Assembly (NCBI GenBank): GCA_904393835.1
Contig: CAJFNC010000013.1
Location: 1-62,509 of the forward strand
DNA: 62,509 nt
Direction of reading: 5' to 3'
DNA from: an uncultured Ruminococcus sp.
Lineage (GTDB): Bacteria > Bacillota > Clostridia > Oscillospirales > Acutalibacteraceae
The notes beneath the pieces were generated by a model. The model saw only the letters and a list, made by a program, of their open reading frames with translations. It had not been told where the DNA came from and made no database searches. Each line of letters opens with the position of its first letter. Position 1 is the stretch's first letter. A program made the translations under genes and the position numbers. Below are positions 37,443 through 45,704 of the stretch, one piece after another.

Positions 37443-38253
37443 ATTATTCAAATTTGACCTTAATTACGGGATTATTAAAGCTTATAAAAAATATGTAGCA
37501 TATTTATTGTTGATGATACCCGTTTTTTTTGAATTTTACGTAAATATAAATTCATTTAGGATAAAACATTTTTCATATGCTGATGTTTTAATGTATATTT
37601 TTGGCGGTGTAAAGGAATATACACCATCATTAGTAGATCCTTTTCAAATTCCTTATATTTGGAGTTTAAATCATCTTTTAATTCTGTATTTTATTCTGAA
37701 TTATATGAATAAGGATTTAGAAGGATTTGGTCAGCAAACAATATACCGCAGCAAAAGCAGAAACATATGGTGGTTCTCAAAATGTATAACACAGATTATA
37801 TCTGTTGGCTTATATTATTTGTTGGCTTGGTTTGAACTTTTGATTTTAACTTTGGTTTTAAAGGGAAATGCAACGCTAAATTTGTCTTCGTTCATTTCTA
37901 ATATTGTATATGCAGGAGATAAAGTGATATCCGATAATTGGAACTTGAGTTGGGAACTAATGCTTATGCCGTTTCTGTTTACCGTTTCTATGTCACTTAT
38001 ACAAATGGCGTTATGTCTGTTTTTTAGACCTGTTTTGAGTTATGTAGTTTCCGTGATTGTTTGTATTTCCTCAAGCTATTGTTTAAGTCCGTTTTTGATC
38101 GGTAATTATTCTATGCCTATCAGAAGCGATAAAATCGTGTCTAATGGTGTGAATATGGAAATTGGTGTAATAATTCTAATACTGATTGCTGCTGCAGGAG
38201 TTATTGTGGGATTATTTAAATTCAAAAAACAAAACATTTTATCGAAAGGTTAG
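37429..38253 (+). CDS. ABC transporter permease 2 of the cassette
   Basis: 274 residues with about six membrane segments, starting at a GTG preceded by TAAAGG. It shares the layout of permease 1 but little obvious sequence, so the exporter is probably a heterodimer. The start lies inside the end of the previous gene (14-bp overlap), and the ATPase gene follows 5 bp after its stop. Confidence 0.72.
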   Translation: MRFIKLFKFDLNYGIIKAYKKYVAYLLLMIPVFFEFYVNINSFRIKHFSYADVLMYIFGGVKEYTPSLVDPFQIPYIWSLNHLLILYFILNYMNKDLEGFGQQTIYRSKSRNIWWFSKCITQIISVGLYYLLAWFELLILTLVLKGNATLNLSSFISNIVYAGDKVISDNWNLSWELMLMPFLFTVSMSLIQMALCLFFRPVLSYVVSVIVCISSSYCLSPFLIGNYSMPIRSDKIVSNGVNMEIGVIILILIAAAGVIVGLFKFKKQNILSKG

Positions 38254-38258
38254 ATCAT

Positions 38259-38912
38259 ATGAACATTGTGTTTGATCATGTCAGTAAAAAAATCGGAAAA
38301 AAGACTGTAATTGACGATGTATCATTTAACATTAAATCAAACACTATTACAGGCTTAAAAGGAGTTAACGGCTCTGGGAAGACTATGATAATGAGATTGA
38401 TCTCAGGTTTAATATACGCAACCTCCGGCAAGGTACTCATAGACAACAAAGAACTGGGCAAAGAACTCAGCTTTCCGGAAAGCATAGGCATTATGCTTGA
38501 AAATCCGGCTTTTCTAAACGGATACAGCGGTTATGATAATCTTCGCATCCTTGCAGATATTCAATCTAAAATAAATGAGGAAAGAATTTGCGAGGTAATG
38601 AAGTTAGTTGGTTTAGAAGAGGGGGGAAAAAAGAAATACAAAAAATTCTCACTCGGCATGAAACAGCGTCTCGGTATTGCTGCTGCAATTATGGAAAAAC
38701 CGGATATATTGCTGCTTGATGAACCGACTAATTCTCTCGATGAAAGCGGAGTTGAAATGGTTAAAAAAATCGTTAATAATGAAAAAAGCCGCGGCGCAAC
38801 AGTTGTAATATCCTGTCACGATGCGGAAATTCTAGAAAGCCTATCTGATGAAATCATAGAAATATATGACGGTAAAGTTACACGTGTTTACACACCTAAT
38901 AAGATAGAATAG
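38259..38912 (+). CDS. ABC transporter ATP-binding protein of the cassette
   Basis: 217-residue nucleotide-binding subunit. Walker A is GVNGSGKT near residue 35, the signature is FSLGMKQRLG, Walker B is ILLLDEPTNSLD, and the switch His is in ISCHD. Closest in style to the BcrA/lantibiotic-immunity type of exporter ATPase. It powers the two upstream permeases. The family includes both export and self-protection systems. Confidence 0.9.
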   Translation: MNIVFDHVSKKIGKKTVIDDVSFNIKSNTITGLKGVNGSGKTMIMRLISGLIYATSGKVLIDNKELGKELSFPESIGIMLENPAFLNGYSGYDNLRILADIQSKINEERICEVMKLVGLEEGGKKKYKKFSLGMKQRLGIAAAIMEKPDILLLDEPTNSLDESGVEMVKKIVNNEKSRGATVVISCHDAEILESLSDEIIEIYDGKVTRVYTPNKIE

Positions 38913-38925
38913 AGGGTTGTTTTTT

Positions 38926-39552
38926 ATGTACCGAGTGTTAAATACGAAAAGAAAAATTATTTTAATAATATGTATAGTACTAACTATAATCCTCATGGGG
39001 TTATGGATATTCCGATCTAGCAGCGTAAATTCTGCTGCTTTCAGGCAGGAGGTTCAACATTATTCTACAGGTGACAATGTAGAACTAGATGGTAATTTTT
39101 TCTTTGACGGTAAAGAAAATACAAACGGATACTCAATTCGTGTAAATAGTGCAGAGATAAAAGATTACAAAGAGTTTTTAAAAAGTTACGGTAAAAAAGA
39201 TGAGGATTTGTACGACATAAAATATGTATGTCTGCTTAATATCACTGTAAAAAACGAGGGTAATGATACCGGATATCTGTCAGCAATGGGGTTTGCTCTA
39301 TATAACGGTGCCGTTCAACTTCCGCTTGATTTTGAAATATGGAATTTAATTGATGAATCTATTGACGGAAATATGGTTTTAAAATTAAGAAAGGACTCAG
39401 AGGTAACATTAACACTCCCGTTTACGGCTCAAGTTTCAGATGAAGAAGTGAACTCCGATAAGCTTAATCATAGAATTGAAAATGATACTTTTGAATTTGT
39501 AGTCAGTGATTTCCCGATACGTAAGTTGATTGAAGTAAAATTTCAGTCATAA
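38926..39552 (+). CDS. Membrane-anchored protein closing the ABC cassette
   Basis: 208 residues. A single N-terminal helix (about 10-28, IILIICIVLTIILMGLWIF) anchors an extracellular beta-rich domain with GYSIRVNSAEI and YVCLLNITVKNEGND, an Ig-like pattern akin to the cassette lipoprotein. I start it at ATG 38926 because GAGGG ends 9 nt before it. The last gene of the run, it ends 10 bp before the convergent hemW stop. Function unknown. Confidence 0.65.
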   Translation: MYRVLNTKRKIILIICIVLTIILMGLWIFRSSSVNSAAFRQEVQHYSTGDNVELDGNFFFDGKENTNGYSIRVNSAEIKDYKEFLKSYGKKDEDLYDIKYVCLLNITVKNEGNDTGYLSAMGFALYNGAVQLPLDFEIWNLIDESIDGNMVLKLRKDSEVTLTLPFTAQVSDEEVNSDKLNHRIENDTFEFVVSDFPIRKLIEVKFQS

Positions 39553-39562
39553 TACAATGGTC

Positions 39563-40663
39563 TTAAATCAACTCGCTTAAAATTGTGTTTGATACCAGAT
39601 AGCCCTTAGGTGTAAATCGTATCGAATCATCTGAAATTTCCATAAAGCCGTTTTTAACATACAAGTTTATTTTCTTTAATAAGTCTGACGGAAAATCCCT
39701 GTTATATCTCTTTTTATATTCGCTGAAATTAAGTCCGCTTGTCAATCTCAATGAAAGCATAATAAATTCTTCTTCATCTCCGCCAACTCCGTCGGAAATA
39801 ATATCATCATTCTGAAAATCCGATAAATTACGTGAATAGTGAAACCTTACGCAGTTCACAAAAGAATACGCTGACGGTCCGATTCCGATGTATTCGCCGC
39901 ATTTCCAGTAATTAATATTATGTCTGCTTTCAAATCCGGGAACGGCAAAATTTGATATTTCATACTGTTTGTATCCAAGTTTAGAAAGATAATCCACTGC
40001 AAACAGATACATTCCTGCCTGCAAGTCATCATCGGGAAGCACGAGCTTATTTTGATGATTATAAAACCATGTGCCTTCTTCAATCTTTAAAATATAGGAA
40101 GAAATATGTTTTACATTGCAGTCACGGCAAAATTCAATAGACTTTTTCAGAGTATCAATACTTTGGTGAGGAATCCCCATCATTAGGTCAAGAGATATAT
40201 TGTCAATTCCGCCTTTAATTGCATTTTCACACGTTTTTCTTGCAGCATCTGCGCTGTGTAATCTGCCGAGAGTTGCAAGTTCTTTTTTATTTGAGCTTTG
40301 AAGTCCCACGGAAATTCTGTTGATTCCGTAATTTTTGAGCATTGCAAAATCCATTTTTTTACCGCTTTCGGGATTTACTTCAACAGTTATTTCACAGTCA
40401 TCGTTCGGCAAAAAACAATTTTGCGTGGCTTCAATAATTTTGCAAAGTCTTTTTTCTCCCAACAAACTCGGTGTACCACCACCGATATATATGCCGGATA
40501 CATTTCTTTTCAGCTTATTGCCCCACATAGCAATTTTATCAACTAAAAGATTTGTATAGTCATCAAAATCCGCTTCACTTCCGCGCGAACTGTAAAAGTC
40601 ACAATAAGGGCATTTGCTTTTGCAAAAGGGGATATGTATATAAACACCAAAATTTTTATTCAT
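39563..40663 (-). CDS. hemW: Radical SAM heme chaperone HemW
   Basis: 366 residues. The radical SAM motif is in YIHIPFCKSKCPYCDFYS (CX3CX2C, near residue 14), followed by GGGTPSLL, EVNPES and ISVGLQSSN. These fit HemW, formerly annotated as oxygen-independent coproporphyrinogen III oxidase. HemW lacks the extra residues of true HemN and instead handles heme, though its role in Clostridia with little heme is uncertain. It has its own promoter and a hairpin-bearing leader. Confidence 0.9.
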   Translation of the reverse strand: MNKNFGVYIHIPFCKSKCPYCDFYSSRGSEADFDDYTNLLVDKIAMWGNKLKRNVSGIYIGGGTPSLLGEKRLCKIIEATQNCFLPNDDCEITVEVNPESGKKMDFAMLKNYGINRISVGLQSSNKKELATLGRLHSADAARKTCENAIKGGIDNISLDLMMGIPHQSIDTLKKSIEFCRDCNVKHISSYILKIEEGTWFYNHQNKLVLPDDDLQAGMYLFAVDYLSKLGYKQYEISNFAVPGFESRHNINYWKCGEYIGIGPSAYSFVNCVRFHYSRNLSDFQNDDIISDGVGGDEEEFIMLSLRLTSGLNFSEYKKRYNRDFPSDLLKKINLYVKNGFMEISDDSIRFTPKGYLVSNTILSELI

Positions 40664-40675
40664 ATTGCTGCTCCT

Positions 40676-40709
40676 AAAAAAGTTTGAGGCAGAAACTTAC
40701 GTTCCTGCC
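40676..40709 (-). promoter_or_regulatory. Stable hairpin in the hemW leader
   Basis: On the minus strand GGCAGGAAC pairs with GTTTCTGCC (one G-U) around a GUAA loop, a GNRA tetraloop. Six nt later come six T, then the hemW ribosome site AGGAG. The T run is too far for a textbook terminator, so attenuation or mRNA stabilisation are alternatives. Confidence 0.5.
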
Positions 40710-40758
40710 CCGATTTGGAAGGTATATGAAAAATAGGAAATATCAATTTACTTATATT

Positions 40759-40787
40759 ATTTTACAACAAATTTATTATATTGTCAA
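40759..40787 (-). promoter_or_regulatory. Promoter of hemW
   Basis: Minus-strand TTGACA (40787-40782), 17 nt, TAAAAT (40764-40759). This places the start about 90 nt before the hemW ATG. Confidence 0.75.
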
Positions 40788-40895
40788 GGCTATCTTTTGG
40801 GTTGGCATATTTCCGGAATTTTATGTTATTTTTTATTAATTTCCTGCTAAGCTTATATTAACCAATAAAACATCAATTAAATTTTTCAAGAAATA

Positions 40896-40925
40896 TTGAC
40901 ATAAGCAGTAAAATAATAGTAAAAT
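40896..40925 (+). promoter_or_regulatory. Promoter of prfC
   Basis: TTGACA (40896-40901), 18 nt, TAAAAT (40920-40925), about 40 nt before the prfC ATG. It is divergent from the hemW promoter. Confidence 0.65.
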
Positions 40926-40964
40926 ATAAAATTGTGGATAATATAAGCCGAAAGGATGTAATTA

Positions 40965-42551
40965 ATGAGTTCTTTAAAAGAAGAAATCAGCAAACGCCGA
41001 ACTTTTGCCATCATTTCTCACCCTGACGCGGGTAAAACAACTCTTACCGAAAAACTGCTGCTCTACGGCGGAGCAATCAACCTTGCAGGTTCTGTAAAGG
41101 GTAAACGTACAGCCAAGCACGCCGTGTCTGACTGGATGGAAATTGAAAAGCAAAGAGGTATTTCTGTTACTTCTTCCGTATTACAGTTTAAATATAACGG
41201 CTATTGCATTAATATTCTAGACACCCCGGGTCACGAGGACTTTTCTGAGGATACCTACCGTACGCTTATGGCCGCCGACTCGGCTGTCATGGTTATTGAC
41301 GCTTCGAAGGGCGTTGAAAAACAGACTGTCAAGCTTTTTAAAGTATGCGTAATGCGTAATATTCCTATTATCACTTTTATCAACAAGATGGACAGAGATG
41401 CAAAAAATCCGTTTGACTTGCTTGAAAATATTGAGGAAGTCCTCGGAATTAACACATATCCCGTGAACTGGCCGATAGGCTCGGGTAAAGAATTTAAGGG
41501 TGTGTTTGACAGAAAGACTCAAAAACTTCTTTGCTTTACTGCCAACAACGGTCAAAAGGAAGTAGAAAAAACCGAACTTGCCCTTGATGACCCTGCTTTT
41601 AATAATTTTGTCAACGAGTACCAAAAAAAAGATTTGTTTGACGAAATTGAGCTTTTGGACGGCGCAGGCGACGAATTTGATATTGACGCTGTACGCAGCG
41701 GTAAACTTACTCCCGTGTTTTTCGGTTCTGCTTTGACTAACTTTGGTGTAGAGCCGTTCCTTGAAGAATTTTTACAGCTTACAACTCCGCCCTTGCCGAG
41801 AGAATCAGTCGGTGAAGAAGTTGATCCTATGTCCGATTATTTCTCGGCATTTGTATTTAAGATTCAGGCAAATATGAATAAGGCTCATCGTGACAGAATA
41901 GCATTTATGCGTATTTGCAGCGGTAAATTTGAGAAAAATATGGAAGTATTCCATGTTCAGGGCAACAAAAAAATGCGACTTTCTCAACCACAGCAGATTA
42001 TGGCGCAGGAAAGAGAAATTGTTGACGAGGCATATGCAGGCGATATAATAGGTGTATTTGATCCCGGTATTTTTTCGATAGGCGATACAATCTGTTCTCC
42101 CGGACACAAAGTTAAATTCAAAGGTATTCCTACATTTGCTCCAGAACACTTTGCTCTTGTGCGTCAGAAAGATACAATGAAGCGTAAGCAATTTATAAAA
42201 GGTACAAGTCAGATCGCACAGGAAGGTGCCATTCAGATTTTCCATGAGCCTGAATCAGGTATGGAAGAGGTAATTGTCGGCGTTGTGGGTGTTTTGCAGT
42301 TTGATGTTTTAAAGTACAGACTTGAAAACGAATACAATGTGGAAATTATTATGGAAACCCTGCCATATGAATTTATTCGCTGGATAGTTAATGAAGATAT
42401 TGACGTTAAGTCGTTAAACCTTGCGTCAGACACTAAAATAATACAGGATTTAAAAGGAAACAACCTTTTACTTTTCACAAGCTATTGGAGTATAAACTGG
42501 GCACTCGACCACAACGAAGGTCTCGAACTCAGGGAGTTTGGCACAGATTAA
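40965..42551 (+). CDS. prfC: Peptide chain release factor 3
   Basis: GTPase of 528 residues that recycles RF1/RF2 from terminating ribosomes. G1 is SHPDAGKTT (near 18), G3 is DTPGHEDFSEDTYR and G4 is NKMDRD. The RF3-specific start KRRTFAIISHPDAGKTTLTEKLL, seen here as RRTFAIISHP, distinguishes it from EF-G. The C-terminal part has the RF3 segment GVLQFDVLKYRLENEYN. AAAGGATG precedes the ATG. The PLP enzyme gene follows after 15 bp. Confidence 0.96.
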   Translation: MSSLKEEISKRRTFAIISHPDAGKTTLTEKLLLYGGAINLAGSVKGKRTAKHAVSDWMEIEKQRGISVTSSVLQFKYNGYCINILDTPGHEDFSEDTYRTLMAADSAVMVIDASKGVEKQTVKLFKVCVMRNIPIITFINKMDRDAKNPFDLLENIEEVLGINTYPVNWPIGSGKEFKGVFDRKTQKLLCFTANNGQKEVEKTELALDDPAFNNFVNEYQKKDLFDEIELLDGAGDEFDIDAVRSGKLTPVFFGSALTNFGVEPFLEEFLQLTTPPLPRESVGEEVDPMSDYFSAFVFKIQANMNKAHRDRIAFMRICSGKFEKNMEVFHVQGNKKMRLSQPQQIMAQEREIVDEAYAGDIIGVFDPGIFSIGDTICSPGHKVKFKGIPTFAPEHFALVRQKDTMKRKQFIKGTSQIAQEGAIQIFHEPESGMEEVIVGVVGVLQFDVLKYRLENEYNVEIIMETLPYEFIRWIVNEDIDVKSLNLASDTKIIQDLKGNNLLLFTSYWSINWALDHNEGLELREFGTD

Positions 42552-42566
42552 AATAACGGAGGATAT

Positions 42567-43967
42567 ATGCTGTACGATGATTTAAAAAATTATTACAAAA
42601 ACGGCATATATCCTTTTCATATGCCGGGACATAAGCGCACGGATATAAGCAAAGATAATATAATTCCGTATTTTCTTGATATTACAGAAATCAACGGTTT
42701 TGATAATCTTCATTCTCCCAAAAGCAAAATCAAAGAAATTGAAAATTTAGCATGTGAGTTGTATAGTGTTAAGCACTCTTTTTTGCTTGTAAACGGCTCT
42801 ACCTGCGGCATTTTGTCAGCTATACGTGCAATGACTAATCCGTTTGATGAGGTTTTAATTGCCAGAAACTGTCACAAATCTGTATATAACGCAGTTGAAT
42901 TATGTATGCTTAAGCCCGAATACATTATGCCTCGGTTTGATAAAAATTTCGGGATATTTACTTCAGTGTTGCCCTGTGATATTGAAGAAAAGCTGCGTAA
43001 CAATAGAAGAATAAAGCTTGTAGTAATAACTTCTCCGACCTACGAAGGCGTTGTGTCAGACATATCGTCAATTGCCGATATTTGCCACAAATACGGCGCT
43101 TATCTGCTTGTTGATGAAGCTCACGGCGCACATTTCCCGTTTAATGACAGCTTTCCGAAAGAAGCTGTTAAATGCGGGGCAGACGCAGCTGTTTTGAGTT
43201 TACATAAAACATTGCCGTCGCTTACGCAAACTGCTCTGCTTATTACAAATAATGATAGTTTTTGTAATGAATTGCGTCAGAATCTCTCTTTTTTTGAAAC
43301 AAGCAGCCCGTCATATATTTTAATGAGTTCAATTGAAATCTGTCTGCGATATATTAAAGATAATATAAATAAATTTAATTCTTATTGGGAATTATTAAAT
43401 AATTTTTATATTGCGACTAAAAATTTTCAGCATTTACAAATTATCGGCAACGAAAAAAAATTCATTTCTTCTTGCTACAATTATGATTTCGGCAAATTAG
43501 TCATTTCTGCAAAATCTGCCGATTTAAACGGAATTGAGCTTTCAGATATTTTGAGAAATAAATATAAAATCGAGACAGAGCTTTCATATACCGACTATGT
43601 AATAGCGATGACTTCCGTATGTGATACAGAACACGGTTTAAAAATGCTTTGTGATGCTTTGTATGAGATTGACAGCAATTGCAAAGAGAGAAAGATTAAA
43701 ACAACCGATTATTATGCCATTATTCCGAAAAAATGCTATAACGTATATGAACTTAAAGGTAAGAATTTTGAAGTACTGCCATTACCCAATGCGGAAAACA
43801 GAATTTCGGCTGAATACGTTTGGGTATATCCTCCCGGTGTTCCTATACTTGTTCCGGGCGAAATTATTTCCCGAGAAATAATAGAAGAAATCAAATCCCT
43901 TAACGACCACAATCTTAGCATAATGTCAAGCAGAGTAAATTTGCCAAAAAATATAGCTGTATATTAA
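42567..43967 (+). CDS. Orn/Lys/Arg decarboxylase-family PLP enzyme
   Basis: 466 residues, fold-type I. Family signatures: YPFHMPGHKR at the N-terminus, NGSTCGILSAIRA, LVDEAHGAHFPF (PLP-binding Asp) and the Schiff-base lysine in LSLHKTLPS. The C-terminal domain carries YPPGVPILVPGE. It resembles the SpeA/YaaO group of Gram-positives, so arginine, lysine or ornithine may be the substrate. The sequence alone does not decide. It is 15 bp after prfC with a GGAGG site. A role in polyamine formation is likely. Confidence 0.85.
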   Translation: MLYDDLKNYYKNGIYPFHMPGHKRTDISKDNIIPYFLDITEINGFDNLHSPKSKIKEIENLACELYSVKHSFLLVNGSTCGILSAIRAMTNPFDEVLIARNCHKSVYNAVELCMLKPEYIMPRFDKNFGIFTSVLPCDIEEKLRNNRRIKLVVITSPTYEGVVSDISSIADICHKYGAYLLVDEAHGAHFPFNDSFPKEAVKCGADAAVLSLHKTLPSLTQTALLITNNDSFCNELRQNLSFFETSSPSYILMSSIEICLRYIKDNINKFNSYWELLNNFYIATKNFQHLQIIGNEKKFISSCYNYDFGKLVISAKSADLNGIELSDILRNKYKIETELSYTDYVIAMTSVCDTEHGLKMLCDALYEIDSNCKERKIKTTDYYAIIPKKCYNVYELKGKNFEVLPLPNAENRISAEYVWVYPPGVPILVPGEIISREIIEEIKSLNDHNLSIMSSRVNLPKNIAVY

Positions 43968-43973
43968 ATTTGA

Positions 43974-44002
43974 TTGACAAAAGTATAGAATTGTGGTAAT
44001 AT
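43974..44002 (+). promoter_or_regulatory. Promoter of the SCIFF peptide gene
   Basis: TTGACA (43974-43979), 17 nt, TAATAT (43997-44002), followed 34 nt later by the peptide ATG with AAGGAG. One of the strongest promoters in the window. Confidence 0.8.
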
Positions 44003-44035
44003 TTAAATATAAATTTTATAAGGAGCATGGTTACA

Positions 44036-44188
44036 ATGAAAAGAATTAAAACTATTGAAACTCGTGACCTCACTAAGAGCGTAAAAACAGGTGGCTGCGG
44101 CGAATGCCAGACATCATGCCAGTCAGCTTGTAAAACTTCTTGCGGCGTTGCTAATCAGCAGTGTGAGAAGTGCCTCAGCGAGAAATAA
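44036..44188 (+). CDS. SCIFF-type ribosomally made peptide precursor
   Basis: A 50-residue peptide missed by length filters. The core matches the SCIFF family (six cysteines in forty-five residues) of Clostridia: GGCGECQTSCQSACKTSCG begins at residue 19. The usual six Cys are at 21, 24, 28, 32, 36 and 43. A seventh Cys at 46 (CEKC) and a C-terminal LSEK are additional. The maturase for such peptides is encoded next. In the characterised thermophilic clostridial pair the maturase makes a thioether link from one Cys to a Thr, and a Thr lies at 26 and 34 here. The biological role of SCIFF is unknown. Own promoter upstream, hairpin downstream. Confidence 0.92.
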   Translation: MKRIKTIETRDLTKSVKTGGCGECQTSCQSACKTSCGVANQQCEKCLSEK

Positions 44189-44215
44189 TCCAATAAATTA
44201 AAATTTAAGGATGAC

Positions 44216-44251
44216 AGCCGTTTTACCTTGAGGTTTAACGGCTTTCATTTT
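44216..44251 (+). terminator. Terminator or attenuator between SCIFF and its maturase
   Basis: AGCCGTT pairs with AACGGCT (44216-44222 and 44237-44243), with a few more inner pairs, followed by TTCATTTT. It would let most transcripts stop after the peptide, with some read-through into the maturase gene. Confidence 0.75.
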
Positions 44252-44274
44252 GTCTGTAACGGAGTTTATATATT

Positions 44275-45651
44275 ATGATACATCAATACAAATTAAACGG
44301 ATACAATATTGTCCTTGACGTATTCAGCGGAAGTGTTCACAGCGTTGACGACCTTGCTTATGATGTAATAGAGCTTTATGAAAACAATTCAAAAGAGGAA
44401 ATTGTTTCAAAGCTTCTTGATAAATATTCAGACAATCCTGAAATTACCGAACAAGAAATTCTTGACTGCATAAGTGATGTCGAAGAACTAAAATCACAGG
44501 GTAAACTGTTTACTGAGGACAAGTATAAGGATCTTGCATTTGATTTTAAAAAGAGAAATACTGTAATCAAGGCGCTTTGCCTGCACATTGCACATACCTG
44601 CAACCTCAATTGCGAATATTGCTTTGCAAGTCAGGGCAAATACCACGGTGAAAGAGCTCTTATGAGCTTTGAAGTAGGCAAGAGAGCAATTGATTTTCTT
44701 GTAGAAAACTCAGGCAACAGAGTAAATCTTGAGGTAGATTTCTTCGGTGGTGAACCGCTGATGAATTTTGACGTGGTAAAGCAGATTGTAGCATATGCCC
44801 GCAGCATAGAAAAGGAAAAAAATAAAAACTTCAGATTTACACTCACAACAAACGGTATGCTTGTTGATGACGACGTAATTGAATTTGCAAATAAGGAGTG
44901 CCACAACGTTGTGTTGAGCCTTGACGGCAGAAAAGAAGTTCACGATCATCTCAGAAAAACCGTCAACGGAAAAGGCAGTTACGATGTAATTGTTCCAAAA
45001 TTTCAGGAATTTGTAAAACGCAGAGGAAATAAGGGTTACTATGTAAGAGGTACATACACCCACAACAATACTGATTTTACCAATGATATTTTTCATATGG
45101 CCGATCTGGGATTTACTGAGCTTTCTATGGAGCCCGTTGTTTGCTCCCCGGACGACCCTTACGCCTTGACATACGATGATTTACCCGTCCTTTTTGAACA
45201 GTATGAAATTCTCGCCAAAGAAATGCTCAAACGAGAAAAAGAGGGCAGACCGATTACATTTTATCATTATATGATAGATTTGACGGGCGGTCCCTGTATT
45301 TATAAGAGAATTTCCGGATGCGGTTCCGGCACTGAATATATGGCTGTAACACCTTGGGGAGAGCTTTTCCCGTGCCACCAGTTTGTCGGTGATCCGAAGT
45401 ACAGTCTCGGAAACATTTATGACGGCGTCACAAATAAAGAAGTACAGGATGAATTTAAACTGTGTAATGCCTATGCACGTCCCGACTGTGCCGATTGCTG
45501 GGCAAAACTCTATTGCAGCGGCGGATGTGCAGCTAACGCATACCATGCAACAGGTTCTGTAACAGGCACTTACGAATACGGCTGTGAGCTTTTTAAAAAG
45601 CGTATGGAATGTGCAATTATGATAAAAGTTGCCGAATCCGAAAACAACTAA
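44275..45651 (+). CDS. SCIFF radical SAM maturase (CteB-like)
   Basis: 458 residues. The N-terminal part (about 1-85) resembles the peptide-recognition domain of thioether-forming maturases. The radical SAM motif is CNLNCEYCF (CX3CX2C, near residue 105). The SPASM domain follows with its Cys-rich binding sites: CGSGTEY, FPCHQF, CADCWAKLYCSGGC and EYGCELF near the end. This fits the two auxiliary 4Fe-4S clusters of the CteB type. It sits 86 bp after the SCIFF gene, the conserved arrangement. No dedicated exporter or protease lies nearby. Confidence 0.94.
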   Translation: MIHQYKLNGYNIVLDVFSGSVHSVDDLAYDVIELYENNSKEEIVSKLLDKYSDNPEITEQEILDCISDVEELKSQGKLFTEDKYKDLAFDFKKRNTVIKALCLHIAHTCNLNCEYCFASQGKYHGERALMSFEVGKRAIDFLVENSGNRVNLEVDFFGGEPLMNFDVVKQIVAYARSIEKEKNKNFRFTLTTNGMLVDDDVIEFANKECHNVVLSLDGRKEVHDHLRKTVNGKGSYDVIVPKFQEFVKRRGNKGYYVRGTYTHNNTDFTNDIFHMADLGFTELSMEPVVCSPDDPYALTYDDLPVLFEQYEILAKEMLKREKEGRPITFYHYMIDLTGGPCIYKRISGCGSGTEYMAVTPWGELFPCHQFVGDPKYSLGNIYDGVTNKEVQDEFKLCNAYARPDCADCWAKLYCSGGCAANAYHATGSVTGTYEYGCELFKKRMECAIMIKVAESENN

Positions 45652-45665
45652 ATAAGTCATAAAAT

Positions 45666-45704
45666 AACGCAATGAGAATATCATATGAATATCCTCATTG
45701 CGTT
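45666..45704. terminator. Shared terminator overlapping the feoB 3' end
   Basis: AACGCAATGAG (45666-45676) pairs with CTCATTGCGTT (45694-45704) around a loop that itself can pair. The right arm is part of the last feoB codons. It serves the plus-strand maturase gene and can act in the opposite direction. Confidence 0.75.
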
